Assembly: GCA_903772945.1 (NCBI GenBank)
Contig: CAICTM010000002.1
Location: 221,623 to 285,622, forward strand
From: Seminavis robusta
Lineage: Eukaryota; Bacillariophyta; Bacillariophyceae; Naviculales; Naviculaceae
Direction of reading: 5' to 3'
Length of the DNA: 64,000 nucleotides
Part shown: positions 49,824-60,522 of the stretch, piece after piece
Numbering within the stretch: position 1 is the stretch's first letter
Layout: the number at the start of each line of letters is the position of its first letter
Translations under genes and position numbers: made by a program
Notes under the pieces: model-generated
The model's database searches: none
What the model was told of the DNA's origin: nothing
The model's input: only the letters and a program-made list of their open reading frames with translations

Positions 49824-52304
49824 ATGACAATTACTGTTGGCGTCAGCAGTAAAGCATGGGTACTATTAGCCCTGCTATACCTCATCGTGGTCAAGGAGAA
49901 TAAGTCCATGCTTGCTAATGCACTCGAGACGACTTTTAATGTGTTGGTGAGTACCATACTGTGGGGGTATCAGGATTGTTGGTTCACGCATCACCCATAC
50001 TCTGCCTCGAGTGTTCTAACTCGTTCATATTGTCCCACCAATTCTGCAATCCACTCAATCATTTCTTCCTTCCTTCCTTCCTTTGGGTCCTTCTTTTTGC
50101 AGTCTCCATCTTCTGCATCTCGTCGTCAAGGATACAAGCACCAAACCGCAGAGTTTGGCTTTGACACTGCGCCTTGTCCCTATTCCTATACGCGACGGAA
50201 ATGTGTTGCCCAAGGTATTCTAATGCACGTGGACGGTCCCATTTGCAATGAGATCGACTTGGAACAGGCGCAATCTCAACAACAATTGTCAACCACCATT
50301 GACAATCGGCCTATTTTATTGGTCCCACGAGGAGACTGCTCCTTTGCCACCACGGCCCGTCTCGTACAAACTTGGAGTCACGTACAGGCACTCGTCGTGG
50401 CCGATCACACTTGCCTCTGTAGTGACAATACATGTACACCCAATGATGATAACGACAACAACAATCTTTTCCCCTGTGTCGATACTCCACCTGCACTGGT
50501 CAATGACAGTATTATTGACGGCGACACGATCCTTCACATTCCCACCGTATTACTTCCCAAACAATATGCCGATTACTTGATCCAGACACAACCGACCATC
50601 ACGGCAGAACTCACTTGGCCCGTCACTTCCCCCACCAACAGTAATGACAGAACCAGCATTGAGTACTGGCATGTACCTCAGCAAGCCGTGCTACCGGCCT
50701 TGGGACAAATAGTACAGGCATTGTCCAACCGGGTGGCATTTACGCCCCGGTTCTACTTGCAATCGGGAGAGGACATTGGATGCACAAATAGTATTGAGGA
50801 ACAACAGCAAGAACAAGAACAACGTTGCAATGACTTGTGCACCAATCAAGGACGTTATTGTGCAGCACAAGGAGGAGCCATGGTCGTCGAAGAAAGTCGA
50901 CGGAGAATGTGTATTTGGGAATTGTACGGGCGGAATATCACTCGCAATGATTGGATTGGGTTGCCCTTTTGGAGATATGTCAATGCCTTTGACGACACTT
51001 GTGCCAACCCAGCAGGGGATAACATGGAAGCTTGCAGTGCTGCCGCCATGACCCAAGCCGATATTAATACGGAACAAGTAGCGCAATGTGTCGTCGCGCA
51101 ATCCAGTGAGGAGCTGGAAAAGAGCCTGCAGTTGCAGCAAGAGTCAACAATCATCGTGCACCCAACGTTGGTGGTCAACAATGTGGCGTACAGTGGTGAC
51201 ACGTTTGCCAACCTCTTTGGGGCTATTTGTGGCAGTTTTCAATCCTTGCCGGACGCGTGTGCCCTGTGTCTCGCCTGCCCGGACGAATACGGCTGTCTCT
51301 TGGGGAATGGAGTCTGCCCGGGGACACCTACCATGGCTCCCACTGCCGATGATAATATGATACAGATAGTTATTGGCGACAATGGAAACGAGCCGACAAC
51401 ATCACCGCCCTCCCCGACAAGCGCGGCTCCGTCGTCGCTGGGCGACGCGCAAGACCAAGGCCATGAGGAGGAAGAGACGACAGCGCAAACCACAGTACCT
51501 CCATCGACGTTGGGCCCTGACCCGGCAGGAACCACAGACGACGAAGATACAGGAGGGCTGAGTGACACAACCAAGGTGATCATTGTGGTTGCCGTCGTTG
51601 GCGGCGCTGTTGCAGTCATATTCGCAGTTGTCATGTTACTCGTTTGGAAGCTCTTTTCGCGTATTCGCCAATTGGAAAAGAAAGATAAAAAGGAAACGCC
51701 AACAACAACCTCTCCCGCGGGCTCCAATGGATGGGAATTGCCATATTATGTGGTTGGGAAGGAAGATCCATTCAACGATGACTGCGAACCCATACCAAAT
51801 ATTGCCGCCAACAGCAGCAGCGATAGTGTTTGGGCACCGCCGCCGCTGAAAACCGATGTTGCACCGGTTGCAGCCGCTAGCGATGTTGTCCCGGGAGATG
51901 CCATGTTGGAAGAACCAGCAGAAAACATCACCACCGACACCACCGCTAAATTTGAGCCCTTATACGAAGAAACGGCAATGGACGAGGAGACTGCGGATTA
52001 CAAGGATGTAGAAGTTGTTACCAGCGGCACTACTAGTAGTAGTGGAGCCGGAGAAGCCGACGGCGTGGAAACCACGGCACCTCAAAATGAGAAGGACAAT
52101 GAGAGCATTAGCTCTGCTGACCCGACAACCAAGACCGGCAAGGCAAAGTCGTCACCAAGGGCACGACCGAGGCGAAGGTCCAAAGATCCCACGTTGATTG
52201 ACATTATGGGCCGCGCTGCACCAGAGGCGAAATTCCCAAGGAGATTTTCGTACGACGACGAAGAGAAAGAAGAGATTGAAGAGATACCGGTAGCGGAGGA
52301 TTGA
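49824..52304 (+). CDS. Vacuolar-sorting-receptor-like type I membrane protein (PA domain)
   Basis: Exons 49824-49946 and 50103-52304 (phase 0) give 774 residues. The ATG at 49824 opens a signal peptide (A-W-V-L-L-A-L-L-Y-L-I-V-V). Residues ~75-220 are a protease-associated domain (R-P-I-L-L-V-P-R-G-D-C-S-F-A-T-T-A). Then comes the VSR-type Cys-rich/thioredoxin-like region: C-N-D-L-C-T-N-Q-G-R-Y-C, C-V-V-A-Q-S and P-T-L-V-V-N-N-V-A-Y-S-G. A Pro/Thr-rich stalk, one membrane helix (V-I-I-V-V-A-V-V-G-G-A-V-A-V-I-F) and a ~200-residue acidic cytosolic tail follow. Plant VSRs carry cargo from Golgi to vacuole; EGF repeats and a clear Y-M-P-L-type signal were not seen. The 156-base intron is stop-free, so its retention stays in frame. 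Confidence 0.84.
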   Translation: MTITVGVSSKAWVLLALLYLIVVKENKSMLANALETTFNVLVSTILWGYQDCWFTHHPYSASSVLTRSYCPTNSAIHSIISSFLPSFGSFFLQSPSSASRRQGYKHQTAEFGFDTAPCPYSYTRRKCVAQGILMHVDGPICNEIDLEQAQSQQQLSTTIDNRPILLVPRGDCSFATTARLVQTWSHVQALVVADHTCLCSDNTCTPNDDNDNNNLFPCVDTPPALVNDSIIDGDTILHIPTVLLPKQYADYLIQTQPTITAELTWPVTSPTNSNDRTSIEYWHVPQQAVLPALGQIVQALSNRVAFTPRFYLQSGEDIGCTNSIEEQQQEQEQRCNDLCTNQGRYCAAQGGAMVVEESRRRMCIWELYGRNITRNDWIGLPFWRYVNAFDDTCANPAGDNMEACSAAAMTQADINTEQVAQCVVAQSSEELEKSLQLQQESTIIVHPTLVVNNVAYSGDTFANLFGAICGSFQSLPDACALCLACPDEYGCLLGNGVCPGTPTMAPTADDNMIQIVIGDNGNEPTTSPPSPTSAAPSSLGDAQDQGHEEEETTAQTTVPPSTLGPDPAGTTDDEDTGGLSDTTKVIIVVAVVGGAVAVIFAVVMLLVWKLFSRIRQLEKKDKKETPTTTSPAGSNGWELPYYVVGKEDPFNDDCEPIPNIAANSSSDSVWAPPPLKTDVAPVAAASDVVPGDAMLEEPAENITTDTTAKFEPLYEETAMDEETADYKDVEVVTSGTTSSSGAGEADGVETTAPQNEKDNESISSADPTTKTGKAKSSPRARPRRRSKDPTLIDIMGRAAPEAKFPRRFSYDDEEKEEIEEIPVAED

Positions 52305-52559
52305 ATTGGAGTCGCAGAAGTGAGGTCATTTTCCGTTCCTTCCGGCCACCAACAGGCAAGAGCTTCTTTTCTTACACCCTGGCTTGCTAGCTAGTAGCTA
52401 ATAAAACTATAAAAACTGTAAACTCATTCATTCAATTTTTCTTCTATTGTAATTAGAATCTCTACGTTGTATGCATTTGTCCTGCTGGATTTTTGGGAAG
52501 AATGGAAGCGTCCTCCCGGTTGTGTTCTAAATGTTGTGGTTTGTCAATGGAAATCTTCT

Positions 52560-53318
52560 TTACTCCCACCAAACACCGTAGTCGCCGTATGGCTCCTGTG
52601 TAGCTGGTGTGATGGTTTTTGTGGAGGCAACAAGGACAGGAACCTCTTCCACCATGTCATCATGTCTGAAGTCGCAGGCAAAGTCTTGGTTCATGGCCAT
52701 CCACTCCTCGTCAGCAAGAGTAGGTACCGATTCATGTGCCAATGGCACCACTGGCTTGACAGTGTTTGGCTTGGTTAGGCTGATGTAGCATTCTTCATCA
52801 TGGCTGGATTCCAGAGCAAAGTCTTGGTTCATCTGGTTCATTGCTTCCGCATTGAGCTTGTCATCAAGTTCAGTGGTGTCCCACCAAACACCATAGTCGC
52901 CAAAAGACTCTTCTGCTGTTGGTGTGGTGGATCGGGGAGTGACAACAGGGACAACAACATCCTCTTCCATGTCATCATGTCTGGAGTCGCAGGCAAACTC
53001 CAGGTTCATTGCCATCCACTCGTCATTGTCAAGCGTTGGTACCGATTCATGTTCCACTACCACAACTGGCTTGATGGTCTCTGGTTTTGGGCAAGTGTAG
53101 TACTCATCATCGTGGCTCAATTCCAAAGCAAAGTCTAGGTTCATCATTGAGTAGATATCCTCCTCAACGACGACGGGAGACGAGGCGGGGGTGGGCTTGA
53201 CCACCCTCACAGCTTCGGTGGATTCTTCATCGGACTGAGGTTCGGGTGAGTATACCATCGGACCGTACTTGGATCCTCGGAGACGAAGTTCAATTGTTTT
53301 GACGGAGGAACTCATCAT
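52560..53318 (-). CDS. Acidic protein with an internal ~88-residue duplication
   Basis: A 252-residue single-exon protein. After ~55 residues (R-L-R-G-S-K-Y-G-P-M-V-Y-S), two tandem copies of one unit make up the rest. Each contains M-N-[LQ]-D-F-A-L-E-x-S-H-D-[DE]-E, then K-P-V-V..H-E-S-V-P-T-L, then D-E-W-M-A-M-N-[LQ]-[DE]-F-A-C-D, and ends F/Y-G-D-Y-G-V-W-W. Within each unit the M-N-x-[DE]-F-A motif itself occurs twice, so four related short motifs exist. It is acidic with no signal peptide or membrane helix. Family and function are unknown. It converges with the VSR-like gene, with 255 bases between stops. Confidence 0.72.
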   Translation of the reverse strand: MMSSSVKTIELRLRGSKYGPMVYSPEPQSDEESTEAVRVVKPTPASSPVVVEEDIYSMMNLDFALELSHDDEYYTCPKPETIKPVVVVEHESVPTLDNDEWMAMNLEFACDSRHDDMEEDVVVPVVTPRSTTPTAEESFGDYGVWWDTTELDDKLNAEAMNQMNQDFALESSHDEECYISLTKPNTVKPVVPLAHESVPTLADEEWMAMNQDFACDFRHDDMVEEVPVLVASTKTITPATQEPYGDYGVWWE

Positions 53319-54591
53319 GTTGTTATTTTTAGGTGGAACTTTTCAGTTAGTTGGGTTTATTCTTGGTTGTGTGTTTGTGTTGCTAAATTTTGATTTTGTG
53401 AGCGAGTCTCGGCCCTCGAAATGCCGATGCTGCTCCATGAGTTTCGCCAGTTCGGATCCACCCTCCAATGTCCCCCATCGGAGAAGGCATTTTGGGCACG
53501 TATCTCACTTGTTGAATTTGGATTTGATCCAGAGATCTCTTGGTTGCCCATGCATTTCGAGGACCATTCTTGCCCAGTGACAACCTTGATTGGAGTGATT
53601 GGAGCAAAATGTGAAGTCTGGCATCAAAAAGCGAAGCCTTTCTTTCGGAAGCGAAGGCACGTGTCGGAAGAGAACAATGGAGTCATGTGACCCGGCAAAA
53701 GTCCCGCAAACCAAGCGAAATGAGGGATTGAAGTGCCACCATCACGATTGATTTTGCTGGGGAGTGAAGCGAACTGCTCAATCCCTTCCGGTCGTTTCGC
53801 TGGCTCTTGTTGGATGCTTCTACTTGAAGGGCTTTGATGGGACAATCAAGCTCAGACTGGGACCTTGCACGACCAAGGGAAATTAATTGTTGCGCGTGCT
53901 ATTCTGAGTTCTCAAGGCCGCTGATGAGGAAGTTCGGAGTGGCCGAGACAACGTCTGCATTGCTCTTTGATAGAACCTGGAACATTAAACGAGCACCTCA
54001 CTGGCTCCGTTGCTTCTCAAGCAAGACGTGCTTTGCCGAGTCTGCTGTGGCTGATTGCTACCGGCACCCGAAGCTACTCGTACTGTAGGTATACCGGTAT
54101 CATGGCTACACGCGGACTTGCCTCTGGCGGTGCCGGTTCAGTTGCATGCCCCAACCACCAAATTTCCAATGCCCGGACCGCGGAGCTTTGATACATGTAC
54201 GGGGCGGGGACTTTGTAATTCCTAAGTTAAATGATACATGTACGGGGAGGGAATTCTAGCGCTATAGTAACCCCAATTCCGGGCTTTTCCTTCATGTCTG
54301 CAAGCTCTTGTTGAAGAGTGTCAACTTGCTGGTGCAGGGCAAGCATTTGATTGGGATACCCTTGGAAGACAGTGTCATTGGATGCTCCTTCCCATCTTCT
54401 TCGTCCTTCAAGTCAATTGTGGGTACAGTACCGGTGTGCACGCTCCGTGATCCCACGGTCCTTTTTGCGGCGTGGATAATTAGAGCTAGGGATAAAGCTA
54501 CATCAAAGATATGTTTTAGCGATTGAAGATCATTCGCTCCTCTTCTTCACATCCGGCCCTCTTCACACAGAATTCTAGAAGCCCAACCAGC
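53319..54591. other. Intergenic, no gene recognised
   Basis: A 1.27 kb divergent gap before the rhomboid gene. A 90-residue open frame at 53421-53690 has no motif. A short direct repeat is listed separately. Confidence 0.4.
54189..54247. repeat. Direct repeat TGATACATGTACGGGG
   Basis: Two exact 16-base copies (54189-54204 and 54232-54247), offset 43 bases; each contains the palindrome TACATGTA. Confidence 0.85.
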
Positions 54592-56910
54592 ATGACGACG
54601 ACATCTGCTCTAGCTCCCGACTCTTCATCTTCCCCAAGCGATGGCTTGGTAAAGGGTTGTAAGCTTGTGTTGTTTTTGATAGTTGCGCCCTTTATTTTGA
54701 CGGCCGTTCACTTGGGGTATACGCTGCAGCGGCAAGGGATTATTTTGGTAGAAGCATTGCCCCAATCAACACAAGATAATAATGACAAGCTGTTTGAACC
54801 AGTGTCAGGAATTTATTGGAAGCATAATGCGGAGCAACATCATGTCAGGGTTCCCTTTCAATCTACGAAGCTTTTTGGGTTATTGCCGGCTTGGCCTTCC
54901 ATTTCCCAGATTGCCTCGTCATTGGCGAACCCTACCATCGATGCTACTAGTAGCACAGTCAAACTGCAATATGCACACCAACAGGGAGCTACTTGCTTTC
55001 TTATTCAAGATCCACAAGATGGAATCAAGACTCTGTGTCCGGTAAACAACAACAACAATAATGATGCTGCCTTTCAATTACCGCCATTATCTGAGTGGCA
55101 GATTGACCAGCAAACATCCTCTTCCATCACACTCCGCATTCGATCCTTTGACAACTGGTTCTCCTCTTATTATTTCCAAATGGAAGAAAAACCATTTCAG
55201 CAACTCGCGCAACGTCCTGCCACATGTCTATTATTGGCACTCAATGTTGGATTGGCATACGCATATTGGAATTTCCGGGTTTCGCCCAATGCTGTGGCCT
55301 TGATGGATGGACCGATGCGCAGTCCTCAATATCAGTACTGGAGAGCCTATACTGGAAGTTTGGCCCATTTTGAATGGTGGCATTTACTCTTCAACATGAT
55401 GTCCTTGCACGGTCTGGGACAATTCTTGGAGCTGGAACACTATGGATCCATTCCCTTTTTGTTCTACAATATGGCACTGATACCTCTCACGGTACTCATC
55501 TTTTTGGCTGGCACTCAGCTGATATACTGGATTCGAGTACGATATTTTCAACAACAGCAATCCAATAATACCCCTGTGACACGACAATCCATCAACGCCG
55601 TGGGATATTCGGGTGTCTTGTTTGCCTGGTCGGTTGTGGCATCTCTGGAACAAACCAAATCTTGTCCGATTCCATTCTTCACAGAAACCTGCTTTGAAAC
55701 ATGGCATTTGACACAAAACCTCAAATTCAATATCGGTCCATGGATTCAGTTGGCCGTGGCACAAGTCATCTTGCCCCGTGTATCACTCGGAGGACATTTG
55801 GCGGGTGTCGTGGCCGGTTTCTTGTTGCACTGGCAATTGTTCCCATTGGAATTAATGTCTCCTGCCGTCATGATTCCATTCATGACCCTGATGCTATGGT
55901 ATTTTCATCGACAGTGTATACCTGTACAACAACAACAGAAACAGCAACAACAACAGTGGTTGTTGGGTGGCAACAATATCCAGGAGGCGGGACCACGGAA
56001 TTTTTTGGATGTGGCAGGCATTGACGATGACGACGACAAGGGCCGCAATCGTGAGGAAGACGCTGGTGGCACCCATAGCACGAGCAATGACGGTGCTGGC
56101 ATATTCGCTAGCCTGATAGGCCCCTTTGGAGATCACGACAATGGCATCAACAGAACAAGTACCGGCGGCAGCATTGGAATTGTACATGTGTTGTGGATAG
56201 TATTGTGTGCCTTGGGGCTGTTGTCTTGTGCCAGCGTCTTGTGGCTCAGTTGGAAGGGTAGCCTATTCCTCTCCCAGGGAATTCTCCTTGCTCTATTCTT
56301 CTTTTGCTACCAAGCCTACACGGATTGTTGGGGTCATGATGACGAAACAAAAGATTCATGGGCTTCCGATGCTTCCCAAAAGAAACAGCGCATGCTCATC
56401 TTGTGGAAGGGTTTTATCACGTGCTGTGTGGTGGTACTCGTCACGGAGTCCATGACGCTGGCCAGTTGGATGATGATGGGCGCGGCCATGGTTTCACCGT
56501 CGTCTCAGTGTCTTGCCCTGCTCCTTCTCGGTTCATTGCTGATCGCGCATCTGCTGGCTCTTTGCGTCGCTTGCAGACACTGGGAAGAGATTGGCGGTGC
56601 CACGGAAGAAAAAGGACCATTTGAATATCTCTTTGGATTCTGTGTCTTGGACAATGCCAAGGTGGTGGGACGCAACAGTGTGAGGTTTGTTCAACGTGCG
56701 TTTCTGCTACGACGAGGCACTTCTTCCAAGCCATCACCGACGAACAGCACTAGCTCCGCCACAACCACCTCTGACAGCAGCACATCCAGCGCGCAACAGA
56801 TACCCGTCAGCAGTGAAAAGAACAGCAGCCACAACAGAGAACGAAAGAAAACCTTGGCAGCCGCAGCTGCAGAACGAAGAGCTCGAGGGCAGGTTTCCGA
56901 CGTCGTGTAA
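54592..56910 (+). CDS. Rhomboid-family intramembrane serine protease
   Basis: 772 residues from the ATG at 54592; upstream frame lacks an ATG. After one N-terminal membrane helix (L-V-L-F-L-I-V-A-P-F-I-L-T-A-V) comes a ~180-residue lumenal or cytosolic domain of unknown type. The rhomboid core (~220-440) shows F-R-V-S-P..., Y-W-R-A-Y-T-G-S-L-A-H-F-E-W-W-H-L-L-F-N-M-M-S-L (the H-x-x-x-N motif), catalytic Ser in A-V-G-Y-S-G-V-L-F-A-W and catalytic His in G-G-H-L-A-G. Both dyad residues are present, so it is probably active. A Gln-rich linker and four more hydrophobic segments follow, then a Ser/Thr- and Arg-rich tail. The extra C-terminal membrane block and large N-domain are unusual for the family. 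Confidence 0.92.
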   Translation: MTTTSALAPDSSSSPSDGLVKGCKLVLFLIVAPFILTAVHLGYTLQRQGIILVEALPQSTQDNNDKLFEPVSGIYWKHNAEQHHVRVPFQSTKLFGLLPAWPSISQIASSLANPTIDATSSTVKLQYAHQQGATCFLIQDPQDGIKTLCPVNNNNNNDAAFQLPPLSEWQIDQQTSSSITLRIRSFDNWFSSYYFQMEEKPFQQLAQRPATCLLLALNVGLAYAYWNFRVSPNAVALMDGPMRSPQYQYWRAYTGSLAHFEWWHLLFNMMSLHGLGQFLELEHYGSIPFLFYNMALIPLTVLIFLAGTQLIYWIRVRYFQQQQSNNTPVTRQSINAVGYSGVLFAWSVVASLEQTKSCPIPFFTETCFETWHLTQNLKFNIGPWIQLAVAQVILPRVSLGGHLAGVVAGFLLHWQLFPLELMSPAVMIPFMTLMLWYFHRQCIPVQQQQKQQQQQWLLGGNNIQEAGPRNFLDVAGIDDDDDKGRNREEDAGGTHSTSNDGAGIFASLIGPFGDHDNGINRTSTGGSIGIVHVLWIVLCALGLLSCASVLWLSWKGSLFLSQGILLALFFFCYQAYTDCWGHDDETKDSWASDASQKKQRMLILWKGFITCCVVVLVTESMTLASWMMMGAAMVSPSSQCLALLLLGSLLIAHLLALCVACRHWEEIGGATEEKGPFEYLFGFCVLDNAKVVGRNSVRFVQRAFLLRRGTSSKPSPTNSTSSATTTSDSSTSSAQQIPVSSEKNSSHNRERKKTLAAAAAERRARGQVSDVV

Positions 56911-57198
56911 CATGTATTTGAGGGAATAGACTTCTTGCCGGGCGCCACCTGATAGCTAGCTTGACTTTCCTTTTTTCGGAGGATAAGAAAGCAGTGGCCA
57001 TATCCAGTGCTTTCGTTGGGCTACACCGGGCTAAAAGGATAGGAATTGTGATGAGCCACCAGAATTCGGCGCACGAATCTACATGTAAATCAAATCTTGC
57101 AATAGCTTTTGCCCAATCGCTTTCATACTAGGACAGCACGAACAAACATCTCCGTGTCCATCCCGCTATTTCTATTGCATTTCTGCCTGCTTTGTGAG

Positions 57199-58122
57199 CT
57201 ATTTCCTTTGTGGATGTGGCCACGGTTCCAGATTGGATTTGCCCAAAAAGTTGAGGTGTCCGCCCCGTCGTTTGTGAATTTTGACCAGTAATCGCTTGGC
57301 CTTTTGTACCGTTCGCACTTCGGTGGCATTATCGTAGAGCCGCTTGATTTGCAGTCGATATTCGTGTTGATTGTCATCGGTAGCCACCACCAATAATCCT
57401 TCTCCTTGCAATGTAGCGTCAACCGAAACAATATTGGCATCCTTCCAAGAAATTGTTGTGCTAGTGCTTTTGTCTTTGGGAGGCAGTTCGTCTATTCGAA
57501 TGGTAGCTACTCCTGAAGCATCCCCGGGATCGTCCCACAGATATTTGGTAATCAGAGTGAAAGAAGCAGTATTCTGGGGGGTAGACGGCAAAGACACCGG
57601 AGCGGGTGGTGGGGTATCTTCCTGCCCATTGCTGGTGATTGTTGTCTCTTCTGTGGCACCTTCTGCTTCTTCTTCTTTGAGGGTATCTACCGCCACTCCA
57701 TTTTTCGCCAACAGCCTTGGCCCATTCATCGTGAAGTCTTCCATTTGCAGTCCATCCGAGTAGCCACCCTTGGCATTGGAACTATTATGGGCATAATAAT
57801 AGGAAGATCCAAAAGGTTTGCCATCTGCTTGTTCATTTTTCTTGCTGGAATTCTTGGATATCCCTCGTTTTCGTCGTTCTTCCCACACATCATTGGCTGG
57901 AGCAGGACCAACTGGAGTGAATTTTGGGGGGGAGTTGCCCTTGTTATTGCTGCTGATGATGGACTCAGTGGACACTGTGGATGCCCCTCGTTTGGAGAGT
58001 AGGTAGATGGCACTGACAATCAGTACTGTCACCAATACCACTACAGAAGTCAGTGTGGCCGAGTCCACCACCACTTCTCTTCCAACGAAGTCTGATATCA
58101 GCTGGGAAATCCTATCCATCAT
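57199..58122 (-). CDS. N-anchored CS-domain (p23-like) protein
   Basis: A 307-residue single-exon protein. One membrane helix at ~23-42 (T-S-V-V-V-L-V-T-V-L-I-V-S-A-I-Y-L-L) is followed by a basic, Ser/Asn-rich linker. A Y-Y-Y-A-H-N...G-G-Y-x-D-G-L-x-M-E-D-F-x-M-N-G-P-R-L-L segment (~107-145) is reminiscent of diatom proteins of this type. Residues ~190-300 form a CS/p23-like beta-sandwich: Y-L-W-D-D-P-G-D, V-A-T-I-R-I-D-E-L-P, G-E-G-L-L-V-V-A, Y-R-L-Q-I-K-R-L-Y and A-K-R-L-L-V-K-I-H-K. CS domains typically bind Hsp90 or other chaperones; here the domain is probably held at a membrane. Confidence 0.8.
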   Translation of the reverse strand: MMDRISQLISDFVGREVVVDSATLTSVVVLVTVLIVSAIYLLSKRGASTVSTESIISSNNKGNSPPKFTPVGPAPANDVWEERRKRGISKNSSKKNEQADGKPFGSSYYYAHNSSNAKGGYSDGLQMEDFTMNGPRLLAKNGVAVDTLKEEEAEGATEETTITSNGQEDTPPPAPVSLPSTPQNTASFTLITKYLWDDPGDASGVATIRIDELPPKDKSTSTTISWKDANIVSVDATLQGEGLLVVATDDNQHEYRLQIKRLYDNATEVRTVQKAKRLLVKIHKRRGGHLNFLGKSNLEPWPHPQRK

Positions 58123-58704
58123 GGTGGTTGTTGCTTTCTATATGTACATGTATGGCTTTCGAAGCGGAAAAAGGCTGGATCCGTTGTCGAATGGACCGTT
58201 GGGTGGGTCACTGAGTCATCACACGGTTTGCTTTCCACTTTCCACGTCCACGTTCAAAACAAAGCAACACAACCGATGCCGGTACCAGGTACCACTGGTA
58301 GCTAGATCTAGATTACTGTACTAGCTAGTAGACTACCGTACCGATACCGGTACACTCAGCAGTAGTTTACCGGCACTACCGTACAGCATGGTAATGTGGA
58401 GTTGTTGTCCTTGGTTTCATACCCCGAAGTTCAGTTCGAATAAAGGATGCATTACGTCGTTCTTCCTCCCAGCCCGCGGACTCTGATCCAGGAACACAAA
58501 CAATCATACATGTATTGTAATCTAGTAGAGGACTAATCTACCGCCAGTTATGCTGGCCCTAGAAAGAGATCAACATGTGGCAAGATGGGACAACATGACT
58601 ATACATGCCTAGTAGAGTTTAGGACGAAGTGTTTCCTTTCATGAAAAAAGTGCCCCAAAACTCTTCCAGAATTTGTCATCAGAATAGCTTGCTCCTTTTC
58701 ATCC
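58123..58704. other. Intergenic beside the damaged ankyrin gene
   Basis: Rich in GGTACC/ACCGGT/CTAG words (58270-58370). 58533-58590 carries one of two direct repeats flanking the ankyrin copy. 58620-58700 is its 3' flank, matching that of copy 1. Confidence 0.5.
58533..58590. repeat. Direct repeat flanking ankyrin copy 2, left
   Basis: CTAATCTACCGCCA... through GAAAGAGA..AACATGTGGCAAGATG recurs in the same orientation at 60911-60970, on the other side of the ankyrin gene, with a few differences. Confidence 0.8.
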
Positions 58705-60522
58705 TCACCACGTCACAGGGAAATGTTCAGAACCAGGGCAGCCATTCTCATGAAGGTACCTCATCGTTTCTAGGTGGCCACCTCTTTCAGCATTGGTACA
58801 TGCGAGCTCATTCCATGGACATCCCTTTTCATGTGCATATTTCAGGCATTTCAAATGGCCATTCATAGCAGCACTGCTGCATGTGTCTCTATCCCATGGA
58901 CATCCATTTTCATGGGCGTATTTGAGGCATTCCAGGTGACCATTGTAAGCAGCCTCCATGCATGTGCTCACAAACCATGGACATCCATTTTCATGCGCAT
59001 ATTTGAGGCATTCCAGATGGCCATTGTATGCAGCAAGGCTGCATGTGAGCTCATTCCATGGACATCCATTCGCATGTGCATACTTTAGAACTTACAAATG
59101 GCCATTTCGAGCAGCATTGATGCATGTGTCATTTCCCCAAACACAGCCGTTTTCATGGGCATATCTCAGAATTTCCAAATGGCCATTTTCAGCAGCAGCT
59201 GCACATGTATCAGCATTCCATTGACATCCATTTTCATGGGCGTACTTGAGGCATGCCAAATGGCCATTCACCGCAGCCTGGGTGCATGTGTCATTTCCCC
59301 AAACACAGCCGTTTTCATGGGCATATCTCAGAATTTTCAAATGGCCATTCCCAGCAGCTGCAGCAATTGTATTACGATTCCATGGACAGCCGTTTTCATG
59401 GGCGTACTTGAGGCATTCCAAATGGCCATTTTTAGCAGCAGCTGTACATGTATCAGCATTCCATTGACATCCATTTTCATGGGCGTACTTGAGGCATTCC
59501 AAACGGCCATTCACCACAGCCTCGGGGCAGGTGCGTTGATCCCACGGACAGCCATTTTCATGGGCATATCTCAGAATATCCAAATGGCCATTTCTGGCAG
59601 CAGCTGCACATGTATCAGCATTCCATTGACAGCCATTTTCATGGGTGTACCTCAGAATATTCAGGTGGCCATTTCTGGCAGCACTACGGCATGTGTCCTC
59701 ATCCCATGGACAGCCCTCTCTACGGGCATATTCTAGGAAGCCCAAATGACCATTTTCAGCAGCCTTGTGGCATGTGTTTTCATCCCAAGGACAGCCAAGA
59801 TTGAAAGCAAATTTTAGGACACCTAAGTGACCATTCTTGGCAGCATCACTGCATGTGGCTTCGTCCCGATTGAATCTATTGTTGTGGGCCCATTGAATAG
59901 CTTGAATACAGCCTGCTCTGGCAGCTGCAGCACAAACCGTGATACCATCAATCTGTCTGCCAGACCCAGTCCAGTTGCTCCCAGTACTACGGTGCCTGTA
60001 CCAATATTCTGCTCGAGAAAGACTAGAGAAGACTGCTTCGAGGAGAGTATCCGTGCTGGTGATTGAGACCTTTTCCAATGTACCGGTGTCCATATGGTAA
60101 TCGTTTGACTTTGGAGGATTCTCCACGGCTCCACAATAAGCCGAGTAAAGATCTTTCATTTTATGGCTGACTGGAGCCACAAAGGCAAAATGTCCCATAC
60201 CCAAAAACGGGAAGATCTGGTTGGTCCACATATCCTCGTGTCGCAAGCAGGAATCATCCTCGGCAAGCCTGACATTGGTAGTTGCCTGTTGGACAACTGA
60301 ATTCACCTGTTTTTGTAAGGACAAGGCAATATCGAGCTCCTGTGCTGCATCTGTTTTGCTGCCACCTGCGCTGCTGATGAATCGAAGTTGCTGAAGAAGA
60401 GAGGACATGGCTTGCGAGGCATCTTGATTATGAACCTTGATAGATTGTTTTGCTCGCTTTTGTGGATCGGGTGATGCTGAGCGACAGTTTGACAAGGCTC
60501 TCTTGCCAATGTCTTCCTCCAT
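58705..60522 (-). CDS. F-box-like plus ankyrin protein (copy 2), broken by an in-frame stop
   Basis: An inverted paralog of the gene at 26793-28373. The first ~215 residues are nearly identical (E-E-[ED]-I-G-K-R-A-L-S-N-C-R-S start and the same F-box-like region); the ankyrin units have diverged and been reshuffled. After 476 residues a TAA (59092-59094) falls inside N-G-H-L-[E], yet the same frame stays open for ~128 more ankyrin residues to the natural end (P-V-T-W, then TGA at 58705). A single G-to-T change of GAA would explain it. That change also creates GTAAGT, and a 57-base GT-AG excision (59095-59039) would keep frame. The gene may thus encode a truncated protein, be a young pseudogene, or use a new intron. 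Confidence 0.85.

Noticed and set aside
53421-53690. 90-residue ATG-started frame
   Set aside because: No motif and no exon continuation; overlapping frames on the other strand are as long.
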